From contig JAIQDT010000001.1 in assembly GCA_021521415.1 (NCBI GenBank), positions 7,688,001-7,752,000 of the forward strand: a stretch of 64,000 nucleotides of DNA, read 5' to 3'. This DNA is from Bidens hawaiensis. Taxonomy: Eukaryota > Streptophyta > Magnoliopsida > Asterales > Asteraceae. This document shows positions 30,552-41,057 of the stretch, one piece after another. The notes under the pieces are model-generated. The model ran no database searches and had not been told where the DNA came from. It saw only the letters and a list, made by a program, of their open reading frames with translations. The position numbers and the translations under genes are program-made. Numbering within the stretch: the stretch's first letter is position 1; the number at the start of each line of letters is the position of its first letter.

Positions 30552-33500
30552 GGAACAGTTGAACAGGGCTGCCAACAATCTTTGGGTTGTAGATAGCGGC
30601 TGTTCCCGGCACATGACGGGTAACAAATACTTGTTACACGATTTAAAACCTGTTCAAGGAGGGAGAGTTAGCTTTGCCGGTGAAAGTGGTGGCAAGATTA
30701 CTGGAATGGGAACGGTGTCCAACGGAAAGATGACTTTGGAGAAGGTTAACTTTGTAGAAGAATTGAAGCACAATCTGCTGAGTGTGTCGCAGATTTGTGA
30801 TAAGGAGTACACCGTTCACTTCACGAAGAATGAGGCGATTGTGTTGAAACCTGGTTTTCAGATACCAGAGGAGTGGATTTTGATGAAGGCTCCACGTGAA
30901 AGAAATACATATATTATGGATATGAGATCAACTGAAATGGCCACGGCAGAATCATGCCTTTTGACAAAAGCGAGTGAATCAGAGTCCGAATTGTGGCATA
31001 GGAGAATGGGGCACATTCATCTTCGGAAGATGAACCACATTGTCAGGAATGGACTTGTGCTGGGCGTTCCCTTGAAGAATTTCAATTTTGAAGATAAATG
31101 TATTGCGTGCAAGAAGGGAAAGCAGCACAAGAAATCCCATCTCACCAAGAAAGTCAATTCAATTGCCAGTACTCTGGAGTTGCTTCACATGGATCTCTTC
31201 GGTCCTGTGAATGCAAAAAGTCTAGGAGGAACTTCTTATTGCTTGGTGATCACTGATGACTACTCACGATATTCGTGGGTTTATTTCCTGAAATCAAAAG
31301 ACGAAACGGCTCAGATGGTGAAGAATTTGATTACCAAAGTTGAGAACGTTATGGATAAAAGGGTTAAGTTCATCAGGAGTGACAATGGAACGGAGTTCAA
31401 GAATTTTGAGATGGAGATCTTCTGCCTTCAGAGAGGGATTGAACACCAATACAGCGCTCCGTATACACCGCAACAGAATGGAGTGGCTGAAAGGAAGAAT
31501 AGAACATTAATTGAAGGAGCCAGAACTATGCTGGCTGATTCGAAGCTTCCTGTGGTGTTTTGGGCTGAAGCTGTTGCTACAGCCTGTTATGTTCTGAATA
31601 GAGTCTTAACTGTTAAAAGACTTGGTAAAACGTGTTATGAGCTTATGCATGGGAGAAAGCCCAACTTGAGTGGTCTTGAACCGTTCGGGTCCCCTTGTTC
31701 GATTTTGAAGACAAATTCTAAATTTGGTGAAGTAGCCGATGAAGGAATCTTAGTCGGTTATGTTGTTGGGACTCCCAACAGACGTGTATTCAATACATCG
31801 ACCAGCAAGGTTGAGGTGGTGTGTAACACCGATATCACAAGTTACCAACCGCCAAAACCAAGCAACGGACCTGCTGAGTTTTTCGACTATGTTAAACTTT
31901 TTAAGTCTTTAACATACCGTATTTGGATATTGCTGAAGAAGAAGAGAGAGTTGCTACGAAGATGATCCTTGATGAGGAAGAAAACCTATTGCAAAGACAG
32001 CTGATCGATAAATGTCAACCTTGCTCATCAAATGCTGTCGATACCCCTGCTACCTCGACTGAAGAAGAATTTTTCAATCCGTTTCACTCTCAGCATGAAA
32101 CAACCATTGACGAGCTCTCTTCTAACTTGGAAGACAATTTGCATGTCGCATCTGTTCCGACCACGAGAATTCATAAAGATCACCCTTTGGAGAATGTGAT
32201 TGGTGATGTGTCCTCCGGTGTACAAACAAGACGTAGCTTTAATGAGCACACCTGTGTTTACACAAGCATCAAGGAGACAGGGATAATCAACGAATGCTTG
32301 TACACCTGCTTTATTAGCCAGATTGAGCCGAAGAATTATCAAATGGCTTTAAAGGACAGCTCGTGGGTCGATGCCATGCAAGAAGAGTTGGCTCAGTTCA
32401 AGAAAATGGAAGTATGGGATTTGGTTGAAAAACCAAAGAATGTGCATGCGATAGGCACAAAATGGGTGTTTAAGTGCAAGAGAGATGAGAAAGGGATTAT
32501 CATAAGAAACAAGGCGAGGCTAGTTGTGAAAGGATTTAATCAACATGAGGGTATTGATTATAGTGAAGTGTTCGCTCCTGTCGCAAGGTTGGAAGCCATT
32601 AGATTGTTTTTAGCGTTCGCTGCTTATAAGAAGATGAAGGTATTTCAGTTGGATGTGAAGAGTGCGTTTCTGAATGGGAAAGTTGATGAGGTAGTGTATG
32701 TTGAGCAACCTCCGGGTTTTCCTGACCCAGACTTTCCTGATCACGTGTACAAGTTAAGCAAGGCATTGTATGGACTACATCAGGCACCTCGTGCCTGGTA
32801 TTCAACTTTATCAGATTACTTGCTTGAAAATGGGCTTGAAAGAGGGAAGATTGATAGCACGTTGTTCGTTAAGAGAGAAGGAAGCGACTTCCTGCTGGTG
32901 CAAGTCTACGTGGATGACATTATCTTTGCTGCATCTAAAGTCTCCATGTGTCAGGAGTTTGAGGACGTCATGAAGAAAAGGTTTGAAATGAGTGCTATGG
33001 GTGAATTAACTTTCTTTTTAGGATTACAGGTTGATCAGAAGAAGGATGGGATGTTCATTCATCAGACCAAGTATGTCCATGATGTGCTCAAACGCTTCAA
33101 GATGGAGGACAGCACTCCATTCGACACTCCTATCTGCGTCAATCACAAATTGGGTGCTGAGTTAGACGGTGATGCAGATGTGGACCCAACTCAGTATCGG
33201 GCTATTATAGGTTTTTTAATGTACTTAACTGCTTCTAGGCCTGATATAATGTTTGCTGTTTGTCTTTGTGCTCGTTTTCAGGCAAACCCAAAGGAATCTC
33301 ACATGAAGGGTGTGAAGAGGATCTTGCGGTATCTCAAGGGCAAACCGAAGCTGGGGTTGTGGTACCCGAGAGGAGGAGACTTGGAGCTAGTCGCTTACAC
33401 AGATTCTGATTATGGAGGGTGCAATCAGAGTCGGAAGTCAACAACTGGAGGATGTCAGTTTCTTGGTGGCAGATTGGTGTCGTGGCAATGCAAGAAGCAG

Positions 33501-33854
33501 ACTTTAGTCGCAATTTCAACCTGTGAAGCAGAATACATGGCAGCATCCAACTACTGCTCCCAGGTTCTTTGGATTCAACAACAGTTGCGCGACTATGGTC
33601 TGAATTTCTTACTTACACCTATTTGCATTGATAACACAGCTGCTATCTCAGTAACTAACAATCCCGTGAAGCATAGTAAAACTAAACATATTGACATACG
33701 TCATCATTTTATATGGGATTGTGCTGAGAAAAAACTGATTGTGCTTGAAAAGGTGGATACGCTTGATAATTTCGCTGATCTTTATACTAAAGCGTTTGAC
33801 AAAACGAGATTTCAAAACCTTATTGAGTTGAATGGGATGATCAATCCCGAGTAA
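30547..33854 (+). pseudogene. element B pol: protease, integrase, RT, RNase H (one frameshift)
   Basis: Two frames, 30547-31965 and 31923-33854, joined by a one-base shift around 31912-31922. Protease with VVDSGCSRHM; integrase HHCC finger, then catalytic D, D, E in LHMDLFGP, SDNGTEF and GVAERKNR; RT with DVKSAFLNG and YVDDII; RNase H with YTDSDYGG, TCEAEYMA and TKHIDIRHHF. All catalytic residues I can check are present. The domain order protease-integrase-RT-RNase H defines Ty1-copia. There is no ATG at the 5' end; the frame is open upstream only to about 30526. Confidence 0.93.
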
Positions 33855-33925
33855 CCATGCTTTTCAAGTTATATTAAAAAAAAAAAAACGTCACTATAGC
33901 TTAAAATATGTCGGTTACCTCAGTT

Positions 33926-34170
33926 TGAAGGACTTGTCTTCGGATATGTTTTGGTCCTCATTTTCTACTTGTAGATTTTGAGGATAGCCATTAACCAGAT
34001 GACTGAAAGTGACCGGGGCGGTTTATGATGTGTTTTCATTCTTTCGCTTAAAATTAGTCGATCATATTAATTAGTTAGAAGGACACATACTAGTATGTGG
34101 TCGGTCCAGCTGATCCATTGGATCTTCGGGATAGCCGTTAACCTGACGACTTGACTTGATCGGGGCGATT
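33926..34170 (+). other. duplicated conserved non-coding module of B
   Basis: Two copies, 33926-34022 and 34077-34170. Each has GAAGGAC, a hairpin, GGTCC, GGATAGCCNTTAACC and CGGGGCG. The first hairpin has a CTTCGG loop (C-UUCG-G type); the second has the perfect 16-base palindrome CACATACTAGTATGTG (34084-34099). The linker TTCTTTCGCTTAAAA is also conserved with A. It lies 72 bases after the pol stop. Confidence 0.78.
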
Positions 34171-34610
34171 GAAGTCAAAATTTTTTTTAAAGGGAAATGA
34201 AATTGTTTTTCAAGTCTACTACTTCGTAAGAAGTTCGTTAGCTATGTTTAACAGAAAATTGATCTAACCTTGGAAAATGATAGATATACTAATTCTGTGT
34301 GCTTAACTAGTGAAGTTATTAGGCTTAAAAGGCTTTAGGACAGTCATTGTATGTCATGGTAACTTTTTATGATGCGTAAAAGTAGATGTGATACAAACTA
34401 AATCTACTTGATTTTACGTGGAAACTCCTTACGAGTTTTGCATGTCTTCATATATATCTTTCCGAATGATAGGCAGAAAAGCGATTACCCAGTCATACAC
34501 GAGCCCGTAAGTGTTCTGATTCCCGTGAAGATAGCGTTTCAAGAAACTGCAGTGATCCAGATTCGGGACTTGCAGTTATTCACTACTCTGAAGTCTATGT
34601 AAATGTTTAT

Positions 34611-34613
<3 letters not shown>

Positions 34614-34652
<39 letters not shown>
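34614..34652 (+). repeat. 39-base A run
   Basis: Uninterrupted A tract in the B spacer with no target duplication obvious around it; either slippage or a trace of a retrotransposed poly(A). Confidence 0.95.
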
Positions 34653-34654
<2 letters not shown>

Positions 34655-35207
34655 TATGAGTTATTGAAACATTTTAGAGTTCAACATATCAAGACTTCTT
34701 AATCATGGAGTAAGAAAGAGAACGGGAAGGAGATGAAGAGTAATTACAAACTTAATCAGACACTAAGGGTCGAAGTCAATTCGGGGTGACTTGGGGAAAG
34801 CCAAATACGCTTTGAGAATAGATAGGAGGCATCATAATCTCTGAGTTGTTGCCCACTTAAATTTTGAGGCTTAATTGAACCTAACTCGTATCACAGAAAC
34901 GATGAAAACCATCTTAAGTTATTTACCTGCTTACAACCTGTCTCTATATGTCATAATACAGCTAAACACGGATCTATGTGACAGTCACGTAGTTAGTATG
35001 ATTCCTGTTCGGATCTTTTCTAAAACGTAGTAGTTCCTATCGAGACTGAAATTTGATCCCTTATACTTTATTTTTAAAAGTTTCTTGTACTTAGTTAGTT
35101 TTATGATTTTATAACTGGTTACTTGGACTTGATCGTGTCATTTTATTCTTAAAGGAAATTTTTAGAACTTAATTGCAAAATTTTCGAATTATAAGGGTTG
35201 ATTTTGT

Positions 35208-35305
35208 AAATATAGGCGATGTTGTTAAACAGGCGAACTTGTGAATAACTTCGCCTAGGCGAAGTTAACCGTAACTTCGCCTGTATAACTTCGCCCCTAT
35301 ATAAG
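35208..35305 (+). promoter_or_regulatory. possible internal promoter for ORF3 of B
   Basis: GCGAACTT/AACTTCGCC words, including a perfect 22-bp palindrome (35246-35267, centre TTCGCCTAGGCGAA), end directly before CTATATAAGG (35297-35306). Arrangement and centre palindrome equal those of the LTR promoter (27061-27164). Promoter activity is inferred. Confidence 0.6.
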
Positions 35306-35427
35306 GACTTTCAAGAGTCATCAGTCATTATTTGAAAATCACAGCGAACTTATCCTCGAACTTCACAGCGAACTTATATCCGTTTTTTCATCCACTTATC
35401 TTTTTTCGATTTCAGTTTGTTTTCAAG

Positions 35428-35954
35428 GTGTGTTTGGGTTCTATATCTTATACTCGATGTTCGATGTTGTTAATCCTAGGTTGTTTTGACACCCGGTTAA
35501 CGACCTCGGATGTTCGAAACCTATACCCGATTTCAAAACTTGTTTTACGTGTTCATGAGCAAACTGATCGTCAACATATCCTTAAAAGCTTGAGTTTAAG
35601 AGTCCTAAATCGTCTAAATACCCAGAAAACCTCAGATTTTCGATGTTTGAATCGATCTCACTGTCGCCGATTCAGATTCAGGCGAACTTAAGGTTTAGGC
35701 GAAGTTATCCGTAACTTCGCCTGAGTCTAAACTTCGCCTGAGGCGATGTTGTGGTGAGGCGAAGTTAACATTAACTTCGCCTGGACCTTTTAATTTTTTA
35801 ATTATTAGACGAACTTAAGGATGAAGCGAAGTTGTTCCCAACTTCGCCCCAACTTTAACTTCGCCTATACAGAAGTTATCACAACTTCGCTCATGGTAAT
35901 AGGCGAACTTGTGTTAAACCTTAACGTATATCTAACTTAGTTCGTTTGTTGCAG
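35428..35954 (+). other. possible leader intron of ORF3 in B
   Basis: A donor-like AAG|GTGTGT at 35425-35433 and an acceptor-like TTCGTTTGTTGCAG ending at 35954, two bases before the ORF3 ATG. The interval is rich in AACTTCGCC motifs, like the gag leader. Splicing is not proven. Confidence 0.35.
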
Positions 35955-35956
35955 AT

Positions 35957-38887
35957 ATGGCTGCAGTAGCAGGTGCCGGAGGTGCTGGAGGTGATGACGG
36001 AGATAATCAGAGGCAATTCTTCCCGGGTCACAACATGTTCATCACCTTAGACCCGGAAGCGAGTGGTGTGGAGGATTATCGCGAGATAATCACATTCCTC
36101 CTACGCTCGAGGATATTCCACGCAATCACGACGACACTGCCGATATCCTTACCCAATATCGAGGACTTCTGGCAGACGGTGGAGTACGATTGTCGTGTTG
36201 AGCCCCCGGTTATGAGAGCAACAGTCAATAATCAAGAAGTTCAGTTCTCATCTGAACAAATTCGGGTGGCGTTACGTTTTGGAGAGGAGACTCGGGACGA
36301 CCCGACTGACTTTGTGGCTCCGTTCCGTGATGGAGCATTTCTAAGAATGGGCTATTCTGGTCCATTGGGCGATACCCAGAGACGGAAGGGGTTCCTGCTC
36401 GATCAGTGGCGCTTCCTCATGCACGTCATGATTGTGTGTATGTCTGGGAGGAAGGCGGGCACTGATGGTATGGGTGCGACCATGCAGTCCGCAATGACTG
36501 CTCTGACCTATAACAAACGTTATAGCTTCAGTCAGATGGTCTTTTACGAGATCGATAGACAGAGGAGGGCGATGGCTCGTGAGCGGTTCATAATGTATCC
36601 AAGATTCATCCAGATGATCTTGAACCATGTGGCTCCAAATTTGCCACAACGACGCCCAATAAGATACGTGGAGAGTGTGAGCAAACGTATCTTTGCTCAA
36701 TGCCGTACTTCGAGTGCGAGGAGCAAGACTGAACGTCGTCCAAGGCATACTCCACTCTTTGGGTTCTTAATAAACCCGGGGTATGTGCCAGCTAGGGGGG
36801 ATGAGTTCAGAGACCCTCAACCACAACAGGCAGGAGCAACTCGTGATGTACCTACTGTGCCTGTGGTGTCGGCTGAGGAGGATGTAGACCTTGATGCTGC
36901 ATTTGGCGGCCAAGGATTCTTCGACATGGATCGTTTTGATTCACAAGAAGAAGTGCAGGTTTCGGCTGCACAGGTTCGGGAAGTGATTGTTACTAGAGCA
37001 GCTACGACGGTGGCTGACTCAGATCTTGATGACGTTATGGATGAGGCGAGAAGGATGTTGGTGAGACGTGAGAGGACGTTGGGGAAGAGAAAGAGAACGG
37101 TGGATGATAGTGAATCAGAAGAAGAGGAAGAAGATATCCACAAGTTGATTAGACGTTCAAGACGGGAGAGGACAGGTGCAGGTATGGGAGCTGGAGAGAC
37201 TTCAAGGGTTGTACGTTTTGCTCCATCCGCACTGTCAGGTATGTCGATTGTTCCTACTTCTTTACAGGTTACAAGCGCCGCGGATGTTCCCGTGGTGGCT
37301 ACATTAGCTGTCAGCATCCCATCCATCACACTACAGACGACGACTCCGGAGATTGTGTCGTTACCACCTCCAACGCTTACTCCTTCAGAGGTGGTGGCAC
37401 AATTTGTAGAGTCTACCGTTGTTGCAACTGCAGGGTTGTCGGTCACGATACCACCTGCGGTTACGTCCACAACTGCTTCTGATGTCCCGGTTACATTCGA
37501 GATCCCTCCTCAGTATACTCAAGACACATCTAACATGAGGTTTGATTTCGAAGCAACCCTCTCAGACTCGGAGAGAATAGCTGCACTTGAGCGGGTCGTG
37601 GCAGAGCAATCGAGGATAAACTTTATCCAGACCCAGGCTATTCAGCGCCTTGTAGCAGAGAATCAACTACAGTCGTCCCTCTTGGTTGAACATGGGCGAA
37701 TTATAGATGCTATGAAGGAGTTCTTGGCATCTCAGGGGGAGACAGGCTGTAGAGGCGACGAGTTAAGGACGAAGAAGAGAAATGACAGAGACGATGATCC
37801 CAATGCACCGAAAGGTGCAGGTGGTGAGTTGCCAAGAACTACTCAAGCTCTTGGGACTTCCACAGCTCAGGGGGAGTCTGCAGGTGCAGTTGGTGGTGAT
37901 GAGGTGGTGATGGTTGATGATGATGATGATGATGATGTGATAGATGCGTTGAAAGAATTGAATGATGATATGCTAGATGATGATGATGATATGTTTGATG
38001 ATGATGTGCTGCCGATTGAGGAGATTGAGAAGATTGGCGCACAAATTGTGATTGAAGATGAGATTGAAGAGGGTGAGATAGTAGAAGAAAATGTTGAACA
38101 CGAGATCCCAGATGTTGAGAAAGCCGATATTGGTACTGAGATGGAGAATGATGAGACAGAGTGGGAGGAGCAGCCTAGGTGGAAAGAAGGATATGCTCAT
38201 TGGTTTATTAAGACTAAAAAGCCTGCTGTTTCAACCATGTTCAAGAAGAATTATAATATCAAAGGCTATGCTGAAGCGAAGAAAGGGATTATTTGCTGGA
38301 TCTATGATGAGCAGTTGAAGCTCTTTGTGCTCAAACGGTATGACGGCGTTCAGTATTTTAAAAGAATGTTAAGGTCGTTGAATACACTGCCGGAATGTGA
38401 AGTGAAAGACTTAGCCAGATTGGGGTTAATCAATCGAAGTGACGATAATATGGCTAGAGTCATTGAGAAAATTGTTTGGAGAGAGAGTATAAAAGAGAAG
38501 AAGTTTGAGCTGTTGAAGCCACAAAAGGGAAAACTTGTTGAGGACAAGGATAGAGGTCTAAGAACTGATGGAAAACCTTGGATGGTAATGAAGTATAAAC
38601 CGATCCGGTGCCTGAAAGAAGTACCGATGAAGCTAATGCCCAAGGATGTGCTTAAAGACCTAAAGTGGTGGTACGTGGATTGTGAGACAGAAGAGGCGGT
38701 GATGGAAGACGAGGATGAACAAAAGCTCCTTAGAGTTTACGATCCGATGCATTTGGTAAACTTATCGCAAGCTGATCTGAAGGTGCTTAATGAAAAGAAA
38801 ATCTTTTATATTCCTGCTTGGAAGGATGAAGCGAGGAAGTATCAAAGAGTCGTGTCAGTTTGTGTTAGAGAAGGAGTGCATGCGTGA
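35957..38887 (+). CDS. element B ORF3, unknown function
   Basis: Intact 976-codon frame after pol, where some copia elements carry an envelope-like gene. N-terminal globular domain (about 1-260) with FLLRSRIFHA and a MYPRF motif (about 215), as in large hypothetical proteins I associate with Asteraceae retroelements and plant 'putative transposon' domains. Then basic clusters (GKRKRT about 378, RRSRRERTG about 398), an S/T/V-rich linker, a coiled coil (about 535-610), an Asp-rich tract (about 648-685), and a conserved C-terminal domain (about 740-976) shared with A. No signal peptide or membrane segment is visible, arguing against a true envelope. Basic clusters suggest a nuclear or nucleic-acid role, by inference. 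Its openness beside damaged gag and pol is notable. Confidence 0.85.
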   Translation: MAAVAGAGGAGGDDGDNQRQFFPGHNMFITLDPEASGVEDYREIITFLLRSRIFHAITTTLPISLPNIEDFWQTVEYDCRVEPPVMRATVNNQEVQFSSEQIRVALRFGEETRDDPTDFVAPFRDGAFLRMGYSGPLGDTQRRKGFLLDQWRFLMHVMIVCMSGRKAGTDGMGATMQSAMTALTYNKRYSFSQMVFYEIDRQRRAMARERFIMYPRFIQMILNHVAPNLPQRRPIRYVESVSKRIFAQCRTSSARSKTERRPRHTPLFGFLINPGYVPARGDEFRDPQPQQAGATRDVPTVPVVSAEEDVDLDAAFGGQGFFDMDRFDSQEEVQVSAAQVREVIVTRAATTVADSDLDDVMDEARRMLVRRERTLGKRKRTVDDSESEEEEEDIHKLIRRSRRERTGAGMGAGETSRVVRFAPSALSGMSIVPTSLQVTSAADVPVVATLAVSIPSITLQTTTPEIVSLPPPTLTPSEVVAQFVESTVVATAGLSVTIPPAVTSTTASDVPVTFEIPPQYTQDTSNMRFDFEATLSDSERIAALERVVAEQSRINFIQTQAIQRLVAENQLQSSLLVEHGRIIDAMKEFLASQGETGCRGDELRTKKRNDRDDDPNAPKGAGGELPRTTQALGTSTAQGESAGAVGGDEVVMVDDDDDDDVIDALKELNDDMLDDDDDMFDDDVLPIEEIEKIGAQIVIEDEIEEGEIVEENVEHEIPDVEKADIGTEMENDETEWEEQPRWKEGYAHWFIKTKKPAVSTMFKKNYNIKGYAEAKKGIICWIYDEQLKLFVLKRYDGVQYFKRMLRSLNTLPECEVKDLARLGLINRSDDNMARVIEKIVWRESIKEKKFELLKPQKGKLVEDKDRGLRTDGKPWMVMKYKPIRCLKEVPMKLMPKDVLKDLKWWYVDCETEEAVMEDEDEQKLLRVYDPMHLVNLSQADLKVLNEKKIFYIPAWKDEARKYQRVVSVCVREGVHA

Positions 38888-38938
38888 AGATACAGGATTA
38901 CAAGACAAGAGCTTAAAGATCAAGATATGAAGCTACTG

Positions 38939-38951
38939 CCAAGGGGGGGTC
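38939..38951 (+). promoter_or_regulatory. polypurine tract of element B
   Basis: CCAAGGGGGGGTC directly before the 3' LTR. Confidence 0.92.
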
Positions 38952-39376
38952 TGTTGGTGCATAAATGTCAGTAGTTCATAGTCTAGTGTCTGTAATCGAG
39001 TCTGTAATGTTATTTATGTTTTTGTTTAAAGCGAAGTTGTTAACAAGTTCGCCTAGGCGAACTTGTTGAACAAGCGAAGTTATGGACAACTTCGCCTGAA
39101 CATATCAGGCGAAGTTGTCGTGTATATAAAGTCTTAGGTTACGGCTTTGTTTAGAGTTGGTTAGTGGTTCAGTTAATCAGTAAGTCGTTTGAGTCGATCG
39201 AGTCGACGTGAGTCTGTAATAGTGATATCGTATCACGTGTTCGGTTATCAATATAACGTGTTCGTTTATCGTATCGTGTTTGTTTGATTTGCTTTCTACA
39301 CTCGTAACGATCTACGCAGGGATTCCGCACCTGAGTAGACCGCGATATCTCGTGTGATCCGTCCAGGGAACCTACA
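38952..39376 (+). repeat. 3' LTR of element B
   Basis: 425 bp, differing from the 5' LTR at GTGCAT versus GTTCAT near its start and TTTATCG versus TTTGTCG near position 318. Palindromes and TATA are identical to the 5' copy. Confidence 0.95.
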
Positions 39377-39381
39377 CACCT

Positions 39382-40280
39382 CCATCTTTAAAATTTTTAT
39401 TTGACCCGAACATAACCAAATTAGCTTGATTGTCGTTGCACAACAATCTTTGTGACCATTCAGTTCCATCCATGTTAGATAGCAAAGCTTGTGACCCAGA
39501 AGCAGATGGTTTTGTTCCAGAAGACATATCAGCATAATTTCCGTTTTTCCCAGACGAACTTCGATCTTGATTTCGAGGATCAGTATACTCGTTCTTTGGT
39601 TTATTACACTCCTTAGAAAAATGTCCAAACTCTTGGCAGTTATAACACTTTACTCTCAATTTATCGAACCCAACCTTCTTGTTTAATGATGGAAGATCTT
39701 TGCTAGTCCTTTGCATGAACTTTTTCACTTTTCTGACTATCATTGCCATATTCCATTTTAAATCCATGAGCTCCAAATCATTAGGATCGATTTGGTCATA
39801 ATCTTCATCAGTTAACTCACTTGTGGCAATTTTACTACCAACCAGATTCTCATAAGAAGTCATGAAGGCACTCAAGAAGGCAAAAATTTGTTCAGCTTCC
39901 TTCATGTTCACATTCGGTGGAGTTGAAAATTGATTTATAGTAGCCGAAGTTCCAAAACAACCAGAAGATCCAGAACCTCCAGAAGCAAATAAACATTCAC
40001 GTGAATCACTATAAGTTGTTGTTGAGTTTTTAGGTGCATTTTGACTGAGAAATGTAGTGATTGGAGCAACTGAGAAATGCTACCACGATAAAAAGCTGGA
40101 TCTTGACTCTCTTTAGAAGACCTTTGACATTTTAAGTCATATTCTCGAGCTTCAACTTTTTGTATAAACTCAGAAGCAGTCAAAACCTCATTCTTGAAAT
40201 AGTTATTCTCTTTCAACACCATTAAAAATGTTGAGTAAGAACTAGGTAAAACATTTTTTACTGTATCAATCTTATCAGAT
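39382..40280 (-). pseudogene. element A gag, middle part
   Basis: Two overlapping frames (40280-39935 and 39911-39382) with one frameshift near 39915-40020. Encodes the end of the copia gag domain, a DEDYDQID segment shared with B and the knuckle CYNCQEFGHFSKEC. It continues in frame from 44405-44946 across the Harbinger element and into 26985 across B. Confidence 0.85.
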
Positions 40281-40761
40281 TCAGGGTGTGTTTGTTTACC
40301 TCTTAATGGAGTCATTCAGATGCAACCATCTGAATCGCACAGACATTAGGGTGTTTGGTTGTTTTCAAAATACCTCTGAATGAAACAATAAACCACTGAT
40401 TGGGTCAGTGACTTTTTGAAGCTGAATGAAAAAGAGGAACAACATAACCCTAATATACCCTCATCAGCCATCACTCCCACCTCAACCTTTGTTGCCGTTC
40501 CTTCCCTCTCAGAGCATAAATCGAGCAGTCCTCTAACAGATCTGCAACTAATTGATCTCTACCCAGGTATTTATCTTCTTCTCCAAGGTGCTATATCTCT
40601 ATGAACAATTATGTTTTACGAAAGCCTTTTTTTGATGCGTCTACTGTCTATTAAGTGACAAACATGTTTTATAGCTGTATTGTATTAGATCATGAGCTTG
40701 ACTTTGAGTTTGATTAGAAATTTTATTTAAAAGTTTGAAAGTGAAAAACAAAAAGATAGGT

Positions 40762-41057
40762 TTTGGTTATGCCTCCTTCTAAAACTGAACCACACCAAAT
40801 CGAACTGAAAATTATTATTTAGCTTTGGTTATTCCTCGTTCTAAAACTGAACCACACCAAATCGAACCGAAAATTATTATTTTGCTTTGGTTATTCCTCT
40901 TTCTAAAACCGAACCACACCAAAGCGAACCGAAAATTATTATTTAGCTTTGGTTATTCCTCGTTCTAAAACCGAACCACACCAAAGCGAACCAAAAATTA
41001 TTATTTATGGTTATTCCTCCTTCTAAAACCGAACCACACCAAATCGAACAACAAAAT
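40762..41057. repeat. 62-bp minisatellite in the Harbinger element
   Basis: About five units beginning GCTTTGGTTATTCCTC and including AACCGAACCACACCAAA; starts at 40822, 40884 and 40946 show a period of 62. It lies upstream of the transposon genes and may affect their promoter. Confidence 0.9.

Larger units (their letters stand above)
33855..35956 (+). other. element B pol-ORF3 spacer
   Basis: 2.1 kb non-coding: duplicated module (33926-34170), a run of 39 A (34614-34652), about 500 bases with nothing recognised, then motif array, TATA and leader of ORF3 (35208-35956). Short open frames (34408-34602, 35332-35691) look like chance. Confidence 0.8.
26986..39376 (+). mobile_element. Ty1-copia element 'B' with third ORF
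   Basis: 12,391 bp, plus strand, inserted in gag of A with CACCT duplications. Two 425-bp LTRs differ at two positions by eye, so it is the youngest copia here. Order: LTR, tRNA-Met PBS, 0.5-kb leader with AACTTCGCC motifs, gag (27911-30532), pol (30547-33854), 2.1-kb spacer, ORF3 (35957-38887), PPT, LTR. Gag has one internal TAA and pol one frameshift, so this copy probably cannot move unaided. The ORF after RNase H puts it with SIRE/Maximus-like elements, though such short LTRs are unusual for that group. Confidence 0.95.

Noticed and set aside
35957..38887. ORF3 as a retroviral-type envelope
   Set aside because: It has the position of an envelope gene but no signal peptide, no transmembrane stretch and no Cys-rich ectodomain; it is Asp/Lys rich with basic clusters and coiled coil.
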